Assembly (NCBI RefSeq): GCF_018446385.1 | Contig: NW_024589882.1 | Coordinates: 1 to 64,000 of the forward strand | DNA: 64,000 nucleotides | Origin: Zingiber officinale | Taxonomy: Eukaryota > Streptophyta > Magnoliopsida > Zingiberales > Zingiberaceae | Direction: 5' to 3' | Shown: positions 25,282 to 39,405 of the stretch, one piece after another | Layout of the letters: each line of letters begins with the position of its first letter | Numbering within the stretch: position 1 is the stretch's first letter | Made by a program: the position numbers and the translations under genes | The notes under the pieces: model-generated | What the model saw: only the letters and a program-made list of their open reading frames with translations | What the model was told of the DNA's origin: nothing | Databases searched by the model: none

Positions 25282-28200
25282 TAGGTTTAGACTTGGATCC
25301 CCTGCGGAACTTAACACGTTCGATCCAAATCACCTAAGTTATTAATTCTATTAAATATTAATTTCCATAATTGGTTCCAGTACTGACGTGGCGAGACACA
25401 TAACCTTCTTGGATATGGGAACAACCACCACCATCTAGACAAAACCTTTTAAGGAAAGCTAATATTTAATTTCCTAAAATAACTTTAGGTTAACCGAAAG
25501 GAACAATCAAATCACAAGGAAAAGAAGAAAACAAAAGAACACTACATCAAAAATGAATTCGAAATACTAGAATCGTAAGCCTCTTGTATTTGGTATTATT
25601 TCCAAAAATAACTAGTATGATGCGGAAAGGAAAAATTATTGGTTATACCTTTTAGAAAGACCTCTTGATCTTCTACCGTATTCCTCTTCTAACCTCGGAC
25701 GTTGTGTGGGCAACGATCTTCCGAGATGAGAAACCACCAAAGCACCTTCTTCTCCTCCTAGCTAGGTTCGGCCAAAACAAAAGCTTCACCAAGGAAGAAG
25801 AAAAACCACCAACCAAGCTCCAAAGGATGCAAGCTTTCTCTCCTTCTTCTTCTTCTTCTCCAAGTAGTATCCGACCACCACAAAAGCTCCAAACAAGAGG
25901 AAGGATTCGGCCACCACAAAGAGGAAGAGAGGGAGAGAGGATGGCCACCCACAATACCAAGGAAAAGAGGGAGAAAATAATAGAGATTGTGTCTCATGAA
26001 GGCACCCCAACCTCCTCTTTTATATCCCTTAGCCTTGGTAAATTAGGAAATTTAATTACAATAAAATTTTCTTAATTTTCCTTGACAACAATTAATTAAG
26101 AAAAATTAAATAAAATTTCCTAATCAATTATATGTGGCCGCCACCTCATGTAGAGCAATTTTAATCAACAAATAAAATTTTCCTTTAAAATCCCTTCATG
26201 GTTGATAAAAAGAAATTTCTATAATTTTAATTTTTCAACATGTGAATAATTTACAAAGAGAAAAATAAAATATCTTTCCAATCTACAAATAAGGAAAGAG
26301 ATCTAATCTCTTTCTTTAATCATTTGTAGATCCTTTTACAAGAGATATTTTAATTTTAATTCTCTCCAATAAATTAAATCCTCCACATAAGAAAAATTAA
26401 AATTAAAATTCTTTTAATTTAATGGGGGCCGGCCACCTAAGCTTTGGTTCAAGCTAGGCCGGCCACCCATGAATCAAGGCTTGGTCGGCCCTAGCTTGAA
26501 CCACAAGCTAGCTTGGCGGCCCCCTTATCATGGGTATGAAGGTGGGTATAGGTGGGTATAGTACTCTATAAATAAGAGGCTACGATAGGGACCAAGAGAA
26601 GGAATTGGTTTTGGTCTCCCGATAAAATTAAGCATCCCGTGTTCGCCCCGAACACACAACTTAATTTTATCAATAATAATTCATTCCACTAGAGAACTAT
26701 TATTGAACTACCGCACCAATCCCAAATTATATTTTTGGGCTCCTTCTTATTATGAGTGTGTTAGTCTCCCTGTGTTTAAGATATCGAATGTCCACTAATT
26801 AAGTGAGTTACTGACAACTCATTTAATTAATATCTTAGTCCAAGAGTAGTACCACTCAACCTTATCGTCATGTCGAACTAAGTCCACCTGCAGGGTTTAA
26901 CATGACAATCCTTATGAGCTCCTCTTGGGGACATTATCAACCTAGTATCTCTAGGACACAGTTTCCTTCTATAATCAACAACACACACTATAAGTGATAT
27001 CATTTCCCAACTTATCGGGCTTTTGATTCATCGAACTAAATCTCACCCATTGATAAATTAAAGAAATAAATATCAAATATATGTGCTTGTTATTATATTA
27101 GGATTAAGAGCACACACTTCTATAATAACTGAGGTCTTTGTTTCTTTATAAAGTCAGTATAAAAGAAACGACCTCTAATGGTCCTACTCAATACACTCTA
27201 AGTGTACTAGTGTAATTATATAGTTAAGATAAACTAATTCCTAATTACACTACGACCTTCTAATGGTTTGTTCCTTTCCATTTTGGTCGTGAGCTACTGT
27301 TTATAATTTATAAGGTACTGATAACATCATCTTCTGTATGTGACACCACATACTATGTTATCTACAATATAAATTAATTGAACAACTACAAACAAATGTA
27401 GATAATTTGACCAAATGTGATTCTTTATTCAAAATAAATGTTTACAAAAGCTTAGACTTTCAATATACACTCCAACAATCTCCCACTTATACTAATGACT
27501 AAGCTACCATATCTTTTACCATACATCTTATTCCCATTCCCTCCACATGCCGATCGAAAGCTTTCGCCGGAAGGGCCTTAGTGAAAGGATCTGCCAGGTT
27601 ATCTGCTGATGCAATCTTGGCGATGACAACTTCTCCTCGCTTCACGATATCTCGTATCAGGTGGTACTTGCGCTCTATATGTTTACTTGCCTTATGAGCT
27701 CGTGGTTCCTTCGAGTTTGCAACTGCACCGCTATTATCACAATAAATTGTGATGATTTTGGGCAAACCAGGAATCACATCTAAGTCCATTAGAAAGTTCC
27801 TGAGCCATACTGCTTCTTTAGCTACCTCAGAGGCTGCTACATACTCAGCTTCCATGGTTGAGTCCAAGACGCATTTCGCTTAACACTCCTCCATGCAATG
27901 GCTCCACCTCCCAAAGTAAACACATAGCCTGATGTAGACTTACTGTTGCCCCTATCTGATTGGAAATCTGAATCCGTGTAACCCACAGGGAGCAAATCGT
28001 TTGCTTGGTAAACTAGCATATAATCTCTAGTCCTTCTCAGGTACTTTAATATATGCTTTACCGTAGTCCAATGTTCTTGTCCAGGGTTACTCTGATATCT
28101 GCTGACCATGCCCACGGCAAAACATATATCGGGTCTAATACATATCATTGCATACATAAGGCTTCCTACAGACCCAACAATAAGGAACCGCTTTCATGTC

Positions 28201-28789
28201 TTTTATCTCTTTTGATGTCTTCGGAGACATCTCTTTAGATAGAGCTATTCCATGCCTAAAAGGCAAAAAACCTTTCTTGGAATCCTGCATGCTAAAACGA
28301 GCAAGGACTGTATCTATATATGAAGCTTGGGATAGACACAACATTCTTTTCTTGCGATCCCTTATTACTTTGATCCCAAGAATGTGTGCACAATCTCCTA
28401 AGTCCTTCATATCAAATTATTTGGACAACCATATCCTTACGTCTGATAATACCTTGACATTGTTGCCAATTAACAAAATATCATCTACGTATAAAATAAG
28501 AAATACCACCACGTTTCCGTTACACTTCTTATATACACAAGACTCATCCGGACTCTGAATAAATCCATATGACTGGATTACTTCATTAAACCAGATGTTC
28601 CAAGATCTTGAAGCTTGCTTTAGTCCATAAATTGACCGATTGAGTTTGCACACTAGATGCTCTTTGCTTTTTTCAATGAACCCTTCTGGTTGCTTCATAT
28701 GGATGTTCTCTTCAAGACTTCCATTAAGGAAAGCTGTCTTGACATCCATTTGCCAAATCTCATAATCCATATGAGCAGCAATGGATAAG

Positions 28790-31700
28790 TGTCACGCCCC
28801 CAGAGGAGTCCTTACCGAAAAATTTCGGCAGCATCTCCCCTGTACGGGTGACAATCTGAGACATACATACATACAAAATACATCAACCACATACGGCTAG
28901 AATATATCTACACAACCACGCAGTTATATAATCAGCCCACTCGGCTGGAACAGAAATAAACACAACCACGCAGTTATATGATATATATTAATCAGCCCAC
29001 ACGGCTGTACTAAAATCAACGCAGCGGAAATCACAAACAACGATCACAAAACACAAATCAACTGACTGCGAGCCGGCTCGGCTTGACACAATAATATCAA
29101 ACCAAATACAAGAGAATACAAATACATAAACAAGTACAAAATCCAAAATACAAATAACGTAAGAAATACCGAAATCGTAAGGTCATCCTCGAATGTGACG
29201 TGGAACTGGCGGACAGGATCTCCAGGCGACTCCATAAATCCTTTACCTGCTACCTGGTGAAATTACCAATATACGGGGTGATGAGTATAAAGACTCAGCG
29301 GGTAATAGACAGATAGTGCATGAGTATAGTAAAACAAACTAGAGATGCAAAGGTATACAGTCTCGTATAGAAATAGCAGATACTACAGTGATATCATAAT
29401 AAGTGTTCATACCTAGAACCATATCCTAGGCTAGTAATAAAAGGTAAAGTGTAGCAAAGTCCTGCTACAGTACTGCTCATAACTACATGGTATCGTGTGA
29501 GGTATATACATGTCAACAGTAAGCAAGTCAGGGTCTAAACACATATCATAGGTATAAATCTCAACCTATGTAAGCATAACAGCATAAATAAACAACAACA
29601 TAAGCTAATAACAGCAGCATAGATAAGCAACAACAGCATAAGTAAATAACCAGCAGATATAATAACAACAGCGTATGTACGGATGGTCACCCCGCCCACC
29701 TCTCTGCACCACGACCCCTGTATGGTCGAGAGGCTGGATCGATGACAAACTGTACCACCCAAAGGCCGCCACTACTCTCGAGTAACCGGATGGACAGGTG
29801 CATAGTAGCTGAATAGCTACGTCTGCGACGGGGGTCCCTGCTGCCCGCGACTCCAGCTATCACTACCCATGAGTGTGTGAGTGGGGGCACGACAGGACAT
29901 GCGGCACGCTCTAGCTACCACTACCCATGAGTGGCCGAGCGTGCGGCCCTGGCCAACAACCGCCTCAACCACAAGGGAGACAGGATCGTCGGTAATGCAT
30001 GCAATGACATGATGCGAACAATGCAACAGTCATCATATATATATACATGAAGCCAGCATACTCAGTAAGGTGTGTAAATAAACAACAATCAAAGCATGTA
30101 AACATGGCATCAGGTGTCTATATATAACCAATACCTAATATCTAATGTCTGGCATCTGGTATCTGGTATCTGATACCTAGTAATATAGTATCTGCTAAAT
30201 ATCATCGATAGCAATGAGAGACTGTATAGATACAGAAACGAGTAGCTCAAAGATTGAGTGGAAGTATCAAACGCAAGAAAAATAAGAGTGGAGTCAAGAT
30301 AGATACAACAACTATCTGAACATAAAGCTCATGCACTAGGATCAAAATACCAAAGAGACAAAGTAAGAAGTACCCGCCTTTATCCGTAGATCGTTCCATG
30401 AGTTCAACGTCGAGACGCTCGTCCGAAACACAAGTCCTGCGATCACAATATGTATAACGTAGCTAATCAAGTAGGAACTAAATAACTAAATGTAATCCCT
30501 AATCTAATTAGGGTAATGCTATTCGAACATGATCCTGAAGTAATCCCCAATCAACCTTAATTATACTACAACCTAATTAGATTAGGTTTACACATGAATC
30601 ATCAATTAATCCAATCATTTAATCCTTGAGTTTCTCAACTTCTTAATTAACATAAATCCATTAATTTATTTACAAGCCAATCCTAGCATCAATTATCAAT
30701 AAACAACCAATCCATAATATACGAATAATGATTATGCGTCCATCTATATAACTCATTCACCAATCCACTACATAATGATATCAACTATAGTGACCTACTC
30801 TGCTAATCCCTTAATCCATGTCTTTAAACCACTAATCACCCATTAAGCAATCTACACAGGTTAGCAACCTCAATATCCAGAAATGAACCAATCCTTTGCT
30901 CACAACTAACACTTCCAACTTCAAAAAAAAATAGAATTGATCTCATATAACAAACAAAACAATGGATTTAATTGGGTACTAATCCACTTCTATGCAAATC
31001 TTACCTTAATCCAAAACCACCGCCAACTGGTTGAGGTGACTGCAGAGACTGGAGCAAAACTATGCCACTGCCTTCCAAGACAACACCCAGATCAGCGAGA
31101 CAATTGCCTAAATTAGCGTCGTATAGAGATTTAAAACTCAAAGCCAACACTAGGGTTAACAATTACCTCAAAGGACCGGTCCAGATCCAAAATCACCTCT
31201 CGGATGGATGCTAACACCGCTGTGATGATGAGCCAAGGCAAGGGGACAGTGCGACATCATCACTAGGGCATCGAGGTGGCGCAACTAGTCCGTGAGAAGG
31301 GTGAAGAATCGAGGCAAAGGAAAGGATGGCGATAGTGTGTCATCACTCGATCATGCGACGATGCCGAGTAGAGCCGTGGCGAGGCGTCGATGAGAAGGAG
31401 AGGATCGCACTAGGGTGGAGGCACGCGGAGGCTGGTGTTGCTCATTCCTTCCGGCGACGGCTGCACTGGGTGACGACTGTACTCGGCGACGGAGGAGACC
31501 ACAGAGGAAGAGGGTCGGCGATGAAGAGATTGGGAAAGCTCGTCAGTCGGCATCGCGTGGGAGGAGGCGGTGCTGCAGCTCCGAGGTCGGAGCACGTTGT
31601 CGGTGAGGACTTCACCGGCGGCGATCGGGAGGGGAGATTGGTCGGCGGCGTGAAGATGAGAGGGGAGGAGTGGAGATCGAAATGGGAAGAGAATGGAATC

Positions 31701-31954
31701 GGCGGAGAAAAGAGGAAAGGTCACTTATATACTAAAGGTTTAATCAATGTAACCCTAGTTTAACTCCTCAATCAACTCCCATTTAATTGGGACCCTAAAG
31801 AGGTTTCCCGTAGTCTAATAATTGATGCCCTTAAAATACGTCATACGAGCTCCGATTAAATCCCAGAAAATTCATAAAAATTCTGAAAAATCTACTAAGA
31901 TTATTTTTCCAATAATCTTATTATTTAATTATTATTTGGGCACCATATTTTACA
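28790..31954 (-). mobile_element. solo LTR of a gypsy-type retroelement
   Basis: A single LTR of about 3.17 kb runs from TGTCACGCCCC to ATTTTACA on this strand, so its own orientation is probably minus. A perfect 5-bp target duplication ATAAG flanks it (28785-28789 and 31955-31959). It interrupts the reverse transcriptase of copia C; copy D shows the uninterrupted sequence near 37110. There is no internal domain, polypurine tract or second LTR, as expected after LTR-LTR recombination. Short internal repeats are present (28905-29010; ATCTGGTATCTGG near 30155). A GC-rich stretch at 31200-31700 contains chance open frames that I do not treat as genes. Confidence 0.85.
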
Positions 31955-33610
31955 ATAAGATTATCCGGATAGACTTAATCATGACTACCGGTGAAAAGGT
32001 TTCATCATAATCGATTCCCTCTTTCTGAGTGTACCCTTTCGCAACAAGCCTAGCTTTGAAGGTTTCTACCTTCCCGTCTGTCCCTCTTTTCCTTTTGTAG
32101 ATCCACTTGCATCCAACGGCTTTTACACCATCAATTGGTTCTACAAGCTCCTAGACCTTATTAGAGTACATAGACTCTATTTCAAAATTCATCACCTTTT
32201 TCCAAGATGTGCATCTATATCTTGGAGTGCTTCATATATCCGGGGATCGGGTTCATGTTTACCGTGATCAAGTCCGAAGACTCTCCCAAAAACATGAATC
32301 TCTCAGGCTGTCTTACAGCCCTCCCACTACGACGAGGCACTGTCTGTGGTTGTGTATCTTGTGTGACACGTGTTGTAGTCTCTTGTGATACTTCATCTTG
32401 TACTGTTGGTACTAAGGTAGACGTGTCCTCTCTTAGTTCTTCTAAAATAACTTTACTACTGGGCTTGTGATCCATTATATAGTCTTCTTCTAAAAACTAG
32501 GCATTGGTGCTAACAATGACCTTCTGGTCTTTAGGACTATAAAATAAACCACCTTTCGTTCCTCTGGGATATCCCACAAACACGCGAACTTATGTACGAG
32601 ATTCTAACTTATCAGCATCTGGTTTTAGCACATGTGCTGGGCTACCACAAATCCGAATATGTCTTGGACTGGGTTTTCGCCCATTCCACAATTCTATGGG
32701 AGTAGAAGAAACTTATTTAGAAGATACTAAGTTCAGAACGTATACTGCTGTTTCCAGAGCATATCCCCAAAACGAATTTGGTAATTCTGAATAACTCATC
32801 ATCGATTTAACCATCTCCATAAGAGTCCTATTCCTTTGTTCTGCCACACCATTCTGTTGGGGTGTTCCAGGTGCAGACAATTGGGATTGAATCCCGACCT
32901 CTGATAAGTAATTCCTAAACTCTCCTAAGAGGTATTCGCCACCACGATCAGACCGTAGTGTCTTGATACTTTTACCTAGTCGTTTCTCCACATCAGCCTT
33001 GTATTTTTTGAACTTATCAAAGCACTCGGACTTGCGGCGCATTAGATAAATGTATCCGTATCTTGAATAATCATCTATAAAAGAGACAAAATATTCAAAA
33101 CCACCTCTTGCCTGGACAGACATAGAACCACACAAATCAGAATGAACCAATTCTAACACTTCTTTGGCTCTATACCCCTTGGCCTTGAAAGGCCTCTTGG
33201 TCATTTTACCTTCCAAGCAAGATTCACAAGTTGGAAAATTTTCCAACTCTAATGAACTCAAAAGTCCATCGGCTATAAGCCTCTGAATCCTACTTAAGTT
33301 AATATGACCAAGCCTTAGATGCCAAAGATATGCTTGGTTCATTTCTGAAGGTTCTTTTCTCTTATTAGAGTTAGAAGATGAGTTATAAATTTCCATGTTT
33401 TGTTTTGTGGGAGAAATTAGATTTAAAGTATACAAATTGCCAACTAATGCACCAGAACAGATAATCACTTTATTTCTCTTAATAACTACATCGTTACTAA
33501 AGGAAACTGAATATCCATCTAAAAACAGTTTAGAAACTGAAATTAAATTCTTTCTAAAACTGGGTACATAAAGATAATTTCTTAAAACCAAATTTCTATT
33601 TCTACTAAAA

Positions 33611-35467
33611 ACTTTGGAAGGTCGTAGTGTAATTAGGTGTTAGTTTATCTTAACTATATAATTACACTAGTACACTTAGAGTGTATTGAGTAGGACCATT
33701 TGAGGTCATTCCTTTTATACTGACTTTATGAAGCAACAAAGACCTTAGTTATTATGGAAGTGTATGCTCTTAATCCTGATATAATAACAAACACATATAT
33801 TTGATATTTATTTCTTTAATTTATCAATGGGTGAGATTTAGTTCGATAAATCAATAAGCCCGATAAGTTGGGAAATGATATCACTTATAGTGTGTGTTGT
33901 TGATTATAGAAGGAAACTGTGTCCTAGTGATCTAGGTTGAGAATGTCCCCAAGAGGAGCTCATAAGGACTGTCATGTTAAACCCTGCAGGTGGACTTAGT
34001 CCGACATGACGATGAAGTTGAGTGGTACTACTCTTGGAGCTAGATATTAATTAAGTGAGTTGTTAGTAACTTACTTAATTAGTGGACATTTGTTATCTTA
34101 AACACAGGGAGACTAACACACTCATAATAAGAAGGAGCCCAAAATGTAATTTGGGATTGGTGCAGTAGTTCAATGATAGTTTTTTAGTGGAATGAATTAT
34201 TATTGATAAAATTAAGTTGTGTGTTCGGGGCGAACACGGGATGCTTAATTTCATCGGGAGACCAAAACCAATTCCTCCTCTCGGTCCCTATCGTAGCCTC
34301 TTAATTATAGAGTACTATACCCACCTATACCCACCTTCTTACCCATCCCATAGGGGCCGGCCAAGCTAGCTTGGAGACCAAGCTAGGGCCGACCAAAGTT
34401 TGGTTCATGGGTGCTTCAAGGTGGTCGGCCCTAGCTTGGGTTCAAGCTTGGTGTGGCCGGCCCAAATTAAATAAAAGAATTTTTATTTTTAAAATTTTTC
34501 TTATGTGGATAATATTATTTAAAAAAGAGTTTAAAAATTTAAATCTTTCCTTTTATAAGATTCTACAAAAGATTAAGAGAAGAGTTAAATCTCTTTCCTT
34601 ATTTGTAGATTAAAAGGATGATTTTAATTTTAGTAAAAACTTTCCTTTTAACCATGTTCATGATTTAAAAGAAAGTTTAAAAAATTAATAATTCTCTTTT
34701 ATTAGTTTCTACAAAAGATTAAGAAAAGAATTTGATATCTTTCCTTATATGTAGATTGAAAGGAGATTTTAATTTTTAGATAACTTTCCGGAAATTATTC
34801 ACATGTTTAAAGAAAGAATTAATTTATAAAATTTCCTTTTATTAACCAATCATGAAGGGATAAAATTATTGGAGAAATTTTTTTATAAAATTTCCGGAAG
34901 CAAATAAGGAAGTTTTAATTTGTGTTTAAAATTTTTATTTGCTTGGAGAATTTATGGTGTGGCCGGCCATTACAAATTGAAAAGAAAATTGTTTTTAATT
35001 AAATAAATTTCCCTTTTCAATGGCAAAAGAATTAAGGAAGTTTTTATTAAATTTTCTTTATTTGCCAAAACCAAGGATTATAAAAGAGGAGGTAGAGGAG
35101 CCTTCATGAGTGCAACCTCTATTCTTTTCCTTCCTCTCTTCTTTGGTTTTGGTGGCCGACCCTATTTCTCTCTTCTCCTCTTGGTGACCAGCCCTATTTC
35201 TCTCTTCTCCTCTTGTGGATAACATGGTTTTAAAAGAGAGTTAAAAATTTAAATCTTTCCTTTTATAGCTTTCTACAAAAGATTAACAAAAGATTTGATA
35301 TCTTTCCTTATTTGTAGATTGGAAGGAAGATTTTAATTTTGAAAATTTTTTCCCTTTTTAACCATGTTCATGTTTTAAAAGGAGAGTTTAAAATTAAATA
35401 TTCTAATTCTATATAAATATTAGTTATTGTTGGTTGCTACTCGGAAAACCTAGAGGTTCCACTGTAC
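33611..35467 (+). repeat. copia LTR fragment F and inverted LTR tip
   Basis: 33611 to about 35430 is plus-oriented copia LTR sequence lacking the LTR start. It contains an internal duplication near 35150-35230. It ends against a tip of about 40 bp of the same LTR in the opposite orientation (TGTTGGTTGCTACTCGG, about 35430-35467). It forms the spacer between the inverted bodies C and D. No gene is present. Confidence 0.75.
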
Positions 35468-38400
35468 AAAAATATTAGTAGAAATAGAAATTTGGTTTTA
35501 AGAAATTATCTTTATGTACCCAGTTTTAGAAAGAATTTAATTTCAGTTTCTAAGCTATTTTTAGATGGATATTCAGTTTCCTTTAGTAACGATGTAGTTA
35601 TTAAGAGAAATAAAGTGATTATCTGTTCTGGTGCATTAGTTGGCAATTTATATACTTTAAATCCAATTTCTCCCACAAAGTAAAACATGAAAATTTATAA
35701 CTCATTTTCTAACTCTAATAAGAGAAAAGAACCTTCGGAAATGAACCAAGCATATCTTTGGCATCTAAGGCTTGGTCATATTAACTTAAGTAGGATTCAG
35801 AGGCTTATAGCCGATGGACTTTTGGGTTCATTAGAGTTGGAAAATTTTCCAACTTGTGAATCTTGCTTGGAAGGTAAAATGACCAAGAGGTCTTTCAAGG
35901 CCAAGGGGTATAGAGCCAAAGAAGTGTTAGAATTGGTTCATTCTGATTTGTGTGGTCCTATGTCTGTCCAGGAAAGAGGTGGTTTTGAATATTTTATCTT
36001 TTTTATAGATGATTATTCAAGATACGGATACATTTACCTAATGCGCCGCAAGTCCGAGTGCTTTGATAAGTTCAAAGAATACAAGGCTGATGTGGAGAAA
36101 CGACTAGGTAAAAGTATCAAGACACTACGGTCTGATCGTGGTGGCGAATACATCTTAGGAGAGTTTAGGAATTACTTATCAGAGGTCAGGATTCAATCCC
36201 AATTGTCTGCACCTGGAACACCCCAACAGAATGGTATGGCAGAACGAAGGAATAAGACTCTTTTGGAGATGGTTAGATCGATGATGAGTTATTTAGAATT
36301 ACCAAATTCGTTTTGGGGATATGCTCTGGAAACAACAGTATACGCTCTGAACTTAGTACCTTCTAAATCAGTTTCTTCTACTCCCACAGAATTGTGGAAT
36401 GGGCGAAAACCCAGTCTAAAACATATTCGGATTTGGGGTAGCCCAGCACATGTGCTGAAACCAGATGCTGATAAGTTAGAATCTCGTACAAAAGTTCACG
36501 TGTTCGTGGGATATCCCAGAGGAACGAAAGGTGGTTTATTTTAGAAGGTCATTGTTAGCACCAATGCCCAGTTTTTAGAAGAAGACTATATAATGGATCA
36601 CAAGCCCAGTAGTAAAGTTGTTTTAGAAGAACTAAGAGAGGAAACGTCTACCTTAGTACCAACAGTACAAGATGAAGTATCACAAGAGACTGCAACACGT
36701 GTCACACATGATACACAACCACAGACAGTGCCTCGTCGTAGTGGGAGGGTTGTAAGGCAACCTGAGAGATTCATGTTTTAGGGAGAGTCTTCGAACTTGA
36801 TCCCGAGTAAACATGAACCTGATCCCCGGACATATGACGAAGCACTCCAAGATATAGATGCAGCATCTTGGCAAAAGGCGATGAATTCTGAAATAGAGTC
36901 TATGTACTCTAATAAGGTCTGGGAGCTTGTAGAACCACCTGATGGTGTAAAAGTCGTTGGATGAAAGTGGATCTACAAAAGGAAAAGAGGGACAGACAGG
37001 AAGGTAGAAACCTTCAAAGCTAGGCTTGTTGCGAAAGGGTATAATCAGAAAGAGGGAATCGATTATGAGGAAACCTTTTCACCCGTAGCCATGCTTAAGT
37101 CTATCCGGATACTCTTATCCATTGTTGCTCATATGGATTATGAGATTTGGCAAATGGATGTCAAGACAACTTTTCTTAATGGAAGTCTTGAAGAGAACAT
37201 CCATATGAAGCAACCAGAAGAGTTCATTGAAAAAGGCAAGGAGCATCTAGTATGCAAGCTCAATCGGTCCATTTATGGACTGAAGCAAGCTTCAAGATCT
37301 TGGAACATCTGGTTTAATGAAGTAATCCAGTCATATGGATTTATTCAGAGTCCGAATGAGTCTTGTGTATATAAGAAGTGTAACGGAAACGTGGTGTTAT
37401 TTCTTGTACTATACGTAGATGATATTTTGTTAATTGGAAACAATGTCAAGGTATTATCAGACGTAAGGGTATAGTTGTCCAAACAATTTGATATGAAGGA
37501 CTTAGGAGAGTGTGCACACATTCTTGAGATCAAAGTAATAAGGGATCGCAAGAAAAGAATGTTGTGTCTGTCCCAAGCTTCATATATAGATACAGTCCTT
37601 GCTCGTTTTAGCATGCAGGATTCCAAGAAAGGTTTCTTACCTTTTAGGCATGGAATAACTCTATCTAAAGAGATGTCTCCAAAGACATCAAAGGAGATAG
37701 AAGACATGAAAGCAGTTCCTTATGCTTCGGCTGTAGGAAGCCTTATGTATGCAATGCTATCTACGAGACCTGATATTTGTTTTGTCGTGGGCATGGTCAG
37801 CAGATATCAGAGTAACCCTGGACAAGGACATTGGACTGCGGTAAAACATATATTAAAGTACCTGAGAAGGACTAGAGATTATATGTTAGTTTACCAAGCA
37901 GACGATTTGCTCCCTGTAGGTTACACGGATTCATATTTCCAATCAGATAGGGACAACAATAAGTCTACATCAGGCTATGTGTTTACTTTAGGAGGTGGAG
38001 CCATTTCATGGAGGAGTGTTAAGCAGAAATGCGTTTCGAACTCAACCATGGAATCTGAGTATGTAGCAACCTCTGAGGCAGCTAAAGAAGCAGTATGGCT
38101 CAGGAACTTTCTAATGGACTTAGATGTGATTCCTGGTTTGCCTAAAATCATCACAATTTATTGTGATAATAGCGGTGCAGTTGCAAACTCGAAGGAACCA
38201 CGAGCTCATAAGGCAAGTAAACATATAGAGCGCAGTACCACCTGATACGAGATATCGTGAAGCGAGGAGAAGTTGTCATCGCCAAGATTGCATCAGCGGA
38301 TAACCTGGCAGATCCTTTCACTAAGGCCCTTCCGGCGAAAGCTTTCGATCGGCATGTGGAGGGAATGAGAATCAGATGTATGGTAGATGATATGGCAGCT

Positions 38401-39202
38401 TAGTCATTAGTATAAGTGGGAGATTGTTGGAGTGTATACTGAAAGCCTAAGCTTTTGTAAACATTTATTTTGAATAAAGAATCACATTTGGTCAAATTAT
38501 CTACATTTGTTTGTAGTTGTTCAATTAATTTATATTGTAGATAACATAGTATGTGGTGTCACATGCAGAAGATGATGTTATCAGTACCTTATAAATTATA
38601 AACAGTAGCTCACGACCAAAATGGAAAGGAACAAACCATTTGAAGGTCGTAGTATAATTAGGAATTAGTTTATCTTAACTATATAATTACACTAGTACAC
38701 TTAGAGTATATTGAGTAGGACCATTAAAGGTCGTTTCTTTTATACTGACTTTATAAAGAAATAAAGACCTCAGTTATTATGGAAGTGTGTACTCTTAATC
38801 CTAATATAATAACAAGCACATATATTTGATATTTATTTCTTTAATTTATCAATGGGTGAGATTTAGTTCGATGAATCAATAAGCCCGATAAGTTGGGAAA
38901 TGATATCACTTATAGTGTGTGTTGTTGATTATAGAAGGAAACTGTGTCCTAGAGATACTAGGTTGATAATGTCCCCAAGAGGAGCTCATAAGGATTGTCA
39001 TGTTAAACCCTGCAGGTGGACTTAGTCCGACATGATGATAAGGTTGAGTGGTATTACTCTTGGACTAAGATATTAATTAAATGAGTTGTCAGTAACTCAC
39101 TTAATTAGTGAACATTCGATATCTTAAACACAGGGAGACTAACACACTCATAATAAGAAGGAGTCCAAAAAAATGTAATTTGGGATTGGTACGGTAGTTC
39201 AA
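35468..39202 (+). mobile_element. Ty1/copia element D, partial and broken
   Basis: This is a plus-strand copia body of integrase (35492-36544), reverse transcriptase (about 37000-37700) and RNase H (to 38400), a polypurine tract AAGTGGGAGAT at 38414-38424, and then a partial 3' LTR from 38425. It is very similar to copy C at the protein level and begins at the same internal point. It is broken, with about five interruptions. The LTR ends at 39202 against DUF639 gene sequence. Confidence 0.88.
38425..39202 (+). repeat. partial 3' LTR of copia element D
   Basis: It starts TGTTGGAGTGTATACTG directly after the polypurine tract and covers roughly the first third of the family LTR. It stops at the junction with host sequence at 39202. 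Confidence 0.88.
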
Positions 39203-39405
39203 CCCAATAATTTCCTGCTACTTCCTGTCAAAAGAAACAATAAAATACTATTGTTTTTCAAGCTAGAATGACTTGCTGATGGGTACGACAAGGACTGAAA
39301 TTTTGCTCACCAATGCTCTATCATGTTTGCTCACATATACCTCCTTTCCTTGTGTGAACAAACTGATGAGATGTATTGATGATTATGTTTTTCTTTAATT
39401 TTTAG

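Larger units (their letters stand above)
14946..27477 (-). repeat. 3' LTR of copia element C, split by CACTA1
   Basis: The LTR parts are 14946-15107 and 25282-27477, about 2.35 kb together. They align end to end with LTR B (12588-14939), which lies only 6 bp (ATTAAT) away. The sequence TAG appears on both sides of CACTA1 as a target duplication. Confidence 0.9.
14946..33605 (-). mobile_element. Ty1/copia element C with nested insertions, broken
   Basis: This is a minus-strand copia copy. Its 3' LTR spans 14946-27477 and is split by CACTA1 (15108-25281). The polypurine tract lies just beyond at 27478-27489. RNase H and reverse transcriptase occupy about 27499-28789 and the integrase region about 32000-33591. 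A solo LTR (28790-31954) lies within the reverse transcriptase. Gag, leader and 5' LTR are not present. It is broken, with about half a dozen interruptions besides the nested insertion. It is close in sequence to copy D. Confidence 0.9.

Noticed and set aside
31326-31763. 145-residue open frame in GC-rich sequence
   Set aside because: It lies inside the solo LTR with open frames on several overlapping phases and no family resemblance; GC-rich sequence opens frames by chance.
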